This document shows, one piece after another, positions 33,984-36,667 of a stretch of 36,667 nucleotides of DNA. Positions within the stretch are counted from its first letter, which is position 1; each line of letters opens with the position of its first letter. The DNA lies in the NCBI GenBank assembly GCA_001303025.1, contig LJNK01000057.1, positions 1 through 36,667 on the forward strand, written 5' to 3'. The notes beneath the pieces were generated by a model that was given only the letters and a program-made list of their open reading frames with translations, did no database searches and was not told the origin of the DNA. This DNA comes from Deltaproteobacteria bacterium SG8_13 (lineage in GTDB: Bacteria; Desulfobacterota; Desulfobacteria; Desulfobacterales; SG8-13). The position numbers and the translations under genes are program-made.

Positions 33984-34793
33984 ATGAAGGTGGAGAACCA
34001 GAATTCTCCGAAAGAATCGGAGAAGCAGATTGAAAGCGTCGACAAGGCCCTGAGCATTCTCGAGTGCTTTGGCGACAGATCGCCGGAGTTTTCGCTCAAG
34101 GAGCTCAGCGAGAAAACCGGGTTGTATAAAAGCCGCATTTTGCGGCTGTGCGGAACCCTGATGGCGCACGGATTTTTGATCCGCCAGAATGGTTTCTATC
34201 GGCTGGGGCCCAGACTGCTGATGCTGGGAAAGGTCTATGAACGGGCCAATACGCTGATATCCCTCACCCGTCCCATCTTGCGGGAGTTGGCCGCCCTCAC
34301 CGGCGAGTCCGCCAAACTGTTCGTGCTGGAAGGAACCAAACGGCTTTGTCTGGTCCGGGAGGAAGGACCGTACCCGCTGCGCTATGCCGTCAACGAGGGC
34401 GAAACCTTCGAGCTGCATGCCGGAGCCAGCGGGAAAGTGCTGCTGGCCTTTTCTTCGGAAGAATTTCGCAACCAGGTATTGAACAAGAAGCTGGCTGCGA
34501 TGACCCCATCGACCATCGTCGAGCGGGATCGCCTGGAACAAGAGTTCGAAAACATTCGCCAACGCGGCTATGCTTCCAGCATCGGCGAAGTGGTGCCCGA
34601 AGTCGCCGGCATCTCCGCACCGGTATTCGACCACACCGGAGCCATATTCGCCGCCCTGACGGTCGCCGGCCCGATCCAGCGCTTTGCCGGCGAACGTTTC
34701 CAGAAAATGTGCCGCCATTTGACCGCCTCCGCCCAGCAGCTTTCTCACTTGCTGGGATACGCGGCAGGCGATACTTCTTCGAAATCCGCTTAA
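33984..34793 (+). CDS. IclR-family transcriptional regulator 2
   Basis: The product has 269 residues. The winged helix (about 20-78: FSLKELSEKTGLYKSRILRLCGTLMAHGFL) and effector domain (LTGESAKLFVLEG, LHAGASGKVLLAF, GEVVPEVAGISAPVFDHTGA) are canonical. The recognition helix GLYKSR.HRLCGTL-type stretch is nearly the same as in the IclR at 24171, so the two may bind related sites. The SDR gene follows after 12 nt. Likely ligand: the transported carboxylate or a ring intermediate. Confidence 0.91.
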   Translation: MKVENQNSPKESEKQIESVDKALSILECFGDRSPEFSLKELSEKTGLYKSRILRLCGTLMAHGFLIRQNGFYRLGPRLLMLGKVYERANTLISLTRPILRELAALTGESAKLFVLEGTKRLCLVREEGPYPLRYAVNEGETFELHAGASGKVLLAFSSEEFRNQVLNKKLAAMTPSTIVERDRLEQEFENIRQRGYASSIGEVVPEVAGISAPVFDHTGAIFAALTVAGPIQRFAGERFQKMCRHLTASAQQLSHLLGYAAGDTSSKSA

Positions 34794-34805
34794 AGATTAC
34801 CGCCG

Positions 34806-35603
34806 ATGGAACTGAACCTGACCGGGAAAACAGCGATCGTCACAGGCGGCAGTGCCGGGATCGGTCTGGCTTGCGCCACAGCGCTGTTTGCCGAAGGCGT
34901 CAGCGTCCTGATCGTCGGGCGAAACCCGCAGCGGCTGGAGCAGGCTGCTGAGGTCATCACAGCCGCAGTTGCCGGGGATAAGGATCGGGTCCTGCCAATC
35001 GTTGCCGATCTTACAGATGCCGGCGATGTGCAGCGGGTGGAAACAGGGGCGATCAAGCGTCTTGGCCGAATCGACATCCTGATCAACTGCGCGGGTTCGG
35101 CCAGGGCCGGTGCGTTTTTCGAATTGAGCGACCAGGATTTTCTGGATGCCTGGAAGCTGAAACTTTTGGGCTATATCCGGATGGTACGGGCGGTTGTCCC
35201 TCACATGGCCGCCCGTAAAGACGGCAGGATCGTCAACATCATCGGCGCCGCCGGTCGCACGCCGCCTGCCACTTTCTTGGCCGGCAGCACCACCAATGCC
35301 GCGCTGATCAACTTCACCCGGGGGATATCCAAAGAACTCGCCCGCGACAACATCCGCATCAACGCCATTTCACCGGGTTCGACGGTCACCGAGCGCTCCA
35401 AGCGGCTGGTTCGCCAGACGGCCGCCGCAAAAGGCATCTCCGTTGACGAAGTGATGGCCGAGACCGTCGGCAGCATTCCCACCGGCAGGCTAGTGGAACC
35501 GTCCGAAGTGGCCGATCTGGCCCTTTTTCTGGTATCCGACCGCGCGGCGTCCATCACCGGCGCGGAGATATTGCTGGATGGGGGGCGCACGCCCGGTATG
35601 TGA
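34806..35603 (+). CDS. SDR-fold protein lacking the catalytic Ser-Tyr-Lys
   Basis: The product has 265 residues. The nucleotide-binding TGGSAGIG (13-20) and INCAGSA (93-99) are intact, as is the C-terminal GAEILLDGG. The active site is not: where YxxxK is expected the sequence reads Gly160-Ser-Thr-Thr-Asn164, followed by the usual AAL, and the Ser-strand reads NIIGAAG. Alignment around this point (FTRGISKELARDNIRINAISPG) is unambiguous, so this is substitution and not frameshift. It may use other residues, bind NAD(P) as a structural or regulatory protein, or act on an unusual substrate. It lies 12 nt after the IclR gene and is the last gene of the rightward block. Confidence 0.85.
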   Translation: MELNLTGKTAIVTGGSAGIGLACATALFAEGVSVLIVGRNPQRLEQAAEVITAAVAGDKDRVLPIVADLTDAGDVQRVETGAIKRLGRIDILINCAGSARAGAFFELSDQDFLDAWKLKLLGYIRMVRAVVPHMAARKDGRIVNIIGAAGRTPPATFLAGSTTNAALINFTRGISKELARDNIRINAISPGSTVTERSKRLVRQTAAAKGISVDEVMAETVGSIPTGRLVEPSEVADLALFLVSDRAASITGAEILLDGGRTPGM

Positions 35604-35615
35604 GGCGGCAGGCGT

Positions 35616-36667
35616 TCAGCCGGAGAGATCTTTTACGGTGCCTAAAACGTCCGCCTCTTCGACGTTGTCGGTGACGAAAACTTCCCCGATTTCCCGCAGC
35701 AGTACGAACCGGATTTTGCCTGCCGTTTTTTTCTTGTCTCTGCCCATGGCCTCCATCAGGTGAGATGGATCCACTGTCGGCGGAATCCGCACCGGCAGTC
35801 CTGCGTCGGCAACCACCGACTCGACCCGATCCGGCAAAGCCGGCGGACAGAGACCCAAACGAGCGGAGAGGGTGGCGGCGGCCACCAGCCCCATGGCGAC
35901 CGCCTCGCCGTGGCGGACGCTGTTGCCGCTGACCTGTTCGATCGCATGCGCGAAGGTGTGGCCCAGGTTCAGCACCTGGCGGGGGCCTTCGTCAAACGGG
36001 TCTTCCTGGACAATGTGCACCTTTACCTGAATGGCCTGGGCCACCAGCGCCTGCAGATCCGCCAGTGACGGCAGTGGGGCGGTGATTTCGTGTTTCCAGT
36101 GGCCTTTCTCGATCTGGTCCAGCAGGTCGCTGTCTGCGATCAGGCTGTGCTTGATGACTTCCGCCATCCCGGAGGCGAATTCCCTGGCAGGCAGGCTTTG
36201 CAAGGTGGCCACGTCGGCGATCACGGCCTTTGGCTGCTTGAAAGCGCCGATCAGGTTCTGGCCTTCGGGCAGGTCGACGCCGGCTTTTCCGCCGATGCTG
36301 GTGTCCACCATCGACAGCAGGCTGGTGGGGCATTGAACACAGTCAACCCCCCGCATGTAGGTGGCGGCCACAAAACCGGCCAGTTCACTGATCACCGCAC
36401 CGCCCAGCGCAACGATGGTTCCGCTGCGATCAAAACCGGCCTCCAGCAGTTGGGCGTATACGCCTTCCACCGTGTCCAGGGTCTTGTGCTGTCCGCCGGC
36501 GGGCACTTCGATAACCGTATCGACACTGCCCACTGTTCTGAAGCTGCGGGCGTACAGCGGGCCGATCTGGCTGTCGGTGATGACGGCCACCGGTCCGAAG
36601 ATGCCCGCCAGTTGGGTGACGAACGGCAGGATGCCGCCGCCGACGATGAATTCGTAGCGGGCGGCCG
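35616..36667 (-). CDS. aroB: 3-dehydroquinate-synthase-like protein, N-terminus beyond the window
   Basis: About 350 residues are visible; the frame remains open to the right edge (YEFIVGGGILP about 20 codons before a GTG at 36590), so a few N-terminal residues are missing. AroB features are the TYMRG and PTSLLSMVDTSIGGKAGVD block, GMAEVIKH, GHTFAHAIE and HGEAVAMG (metal ligands), and a late DKKK. It makes 3-dehydroquinate from DAHP. Two usually fixed spots differ: the NAD loop reads GGAVISE instead of GGGVxGD, and the GKNxIG motif reads GQNLIG. This may mark a divergent AroB or another sugar-phosphate cyclase. It converges on the SDR with a 12-nt gap. Confidence 0.85.
   Translation of the reverse strand, partial: AARYEFIVGGGILPFVTQLAGIFGPVAVITDSQIGPLYARSFRTVGSVDTVIEVPAGGQHKTLDTVEGVYAQLLEAGFDRSGTIVALGGAVISELAGFVAATYMRGVDCVQCPTSLLSMVDTSIGGKAGVDLPEGQNLIGAFKQPKAVIADVATLQSLPAREFASGMAEVIKHSLIADSDLLDQIEKGHWKHEITAPLPSLADLQALVAQAIQVKVHIVQEDPFDEGPRQVLNLGHTFAHAIEQVSGNSVRHGEAVAMGLVAAATLSARLGLCPPALPDRVESVVADAGLPVRIPPTVDPSHLMEAMGRDKKKTAGKIRFVLLREIGEVFVTDNVEEADVLGTVKDLSG

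Noticed and set aside
1..36667. CRISPR arrays, tRNA/rRNA genes, insertion sequences
   Set aside because: No regular repeat-spacer pattern, no recognisable tRNA or rRNA sequence and no transposase gene were seen.

Overview
The window is about 36.7 kb of mostly GC-rich bacterial DNA, apparently from an anaerobic, heterotrophic Gram-negative bacterium. A sulfate-reducer-like Desulfobacterota member (Desulfobacterales) is my best guess. The reasons are three oxygen-sensitive radical SAM enzymes, periplasmic-binding-protein transporters of the TTT and TRAP types, LolA-like and lipoprotein genes that imply an outer membrane, and a palindromic intergenic element of a kind I associate with that group. 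Taxonomy is inference; there is no rRNA or tRNA gene here.

Region 1 (1-1355) is clearly AT-richer than the rest. It holds a small lipoprotein gene interrupted by one in-frame stop, and a small unknown gene.

Region 2 (1356-15403) is a type II fatty-acid/polyketide-like cluster built around a divergent control region (5578-5776). Leftward it encodes an ApeP-like hotdog dehydratase and a FabG-type reductase. A 144-bp MITE-like hairpin element follows, then a tightly overlapping trio: LolA-like protein, DUF3261-like lipoprotein and cobalamin-type radical SAM enzyme. Rightward it encodes an ACP, a ketosynthase fused to a chain-length-factor-like domain, a FabZ/ApeI-like hotdog protein, a second ACP, two paralogous radical SAM enzymes with extra C-terminal cysteines, two abutting ketosynthases, a 4HBT thioesterase, and a polyketide-synthase-type dehydratase broken by one extra T. 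The reductase, dehydratases, LolA and lipoprotein resemble aryl-polyene loci. The head-group ligase, ammonia lyase, acyltransferase and MMPL exporter of those loci are absent, and three radical SAM enzymes are present instead. The product is probably an unusual envelope-associated acyl chain (polyene or carbocyclic). This is the best candidate for an undescribed system.

Region 3 (15423-35603) is a catabolic and transport region. A leftward operon carries a tripartite tricarboxylate transporter (tctC-tctB-tctA), an SDR and an MFS permease. Divergent from it are aroE (shikimate/quinate dehydrogenase) and a zinc alcohol dehydrogenase, facing a convergent TIM-barrel isomerase-like gene. Then come an IclR regulator, a CoA-acylating aldehyde dehydrogenase, a ThDP enzyme, a TRAP transporter (dctPQM), an HMG-CoA-lyase-like enzyme, type I 3-dehydroquinate dehydratase, a second IclR and an SDR without its catalytic residues. 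Several promoters carry clear palindromes. I infer uptake and breakdown of a hydroxylated (possibly carbocyclic, quinate/shikimate-like) carboxylate under IclR control. The ThDP and acylating dehydrogenase enzymes would turn a 2-oxo acid into an acyl-CoA.

Region 4 (35616-36667) is a leftward 3-dehydroquinate-synthase-like gene that runs off the right edge.
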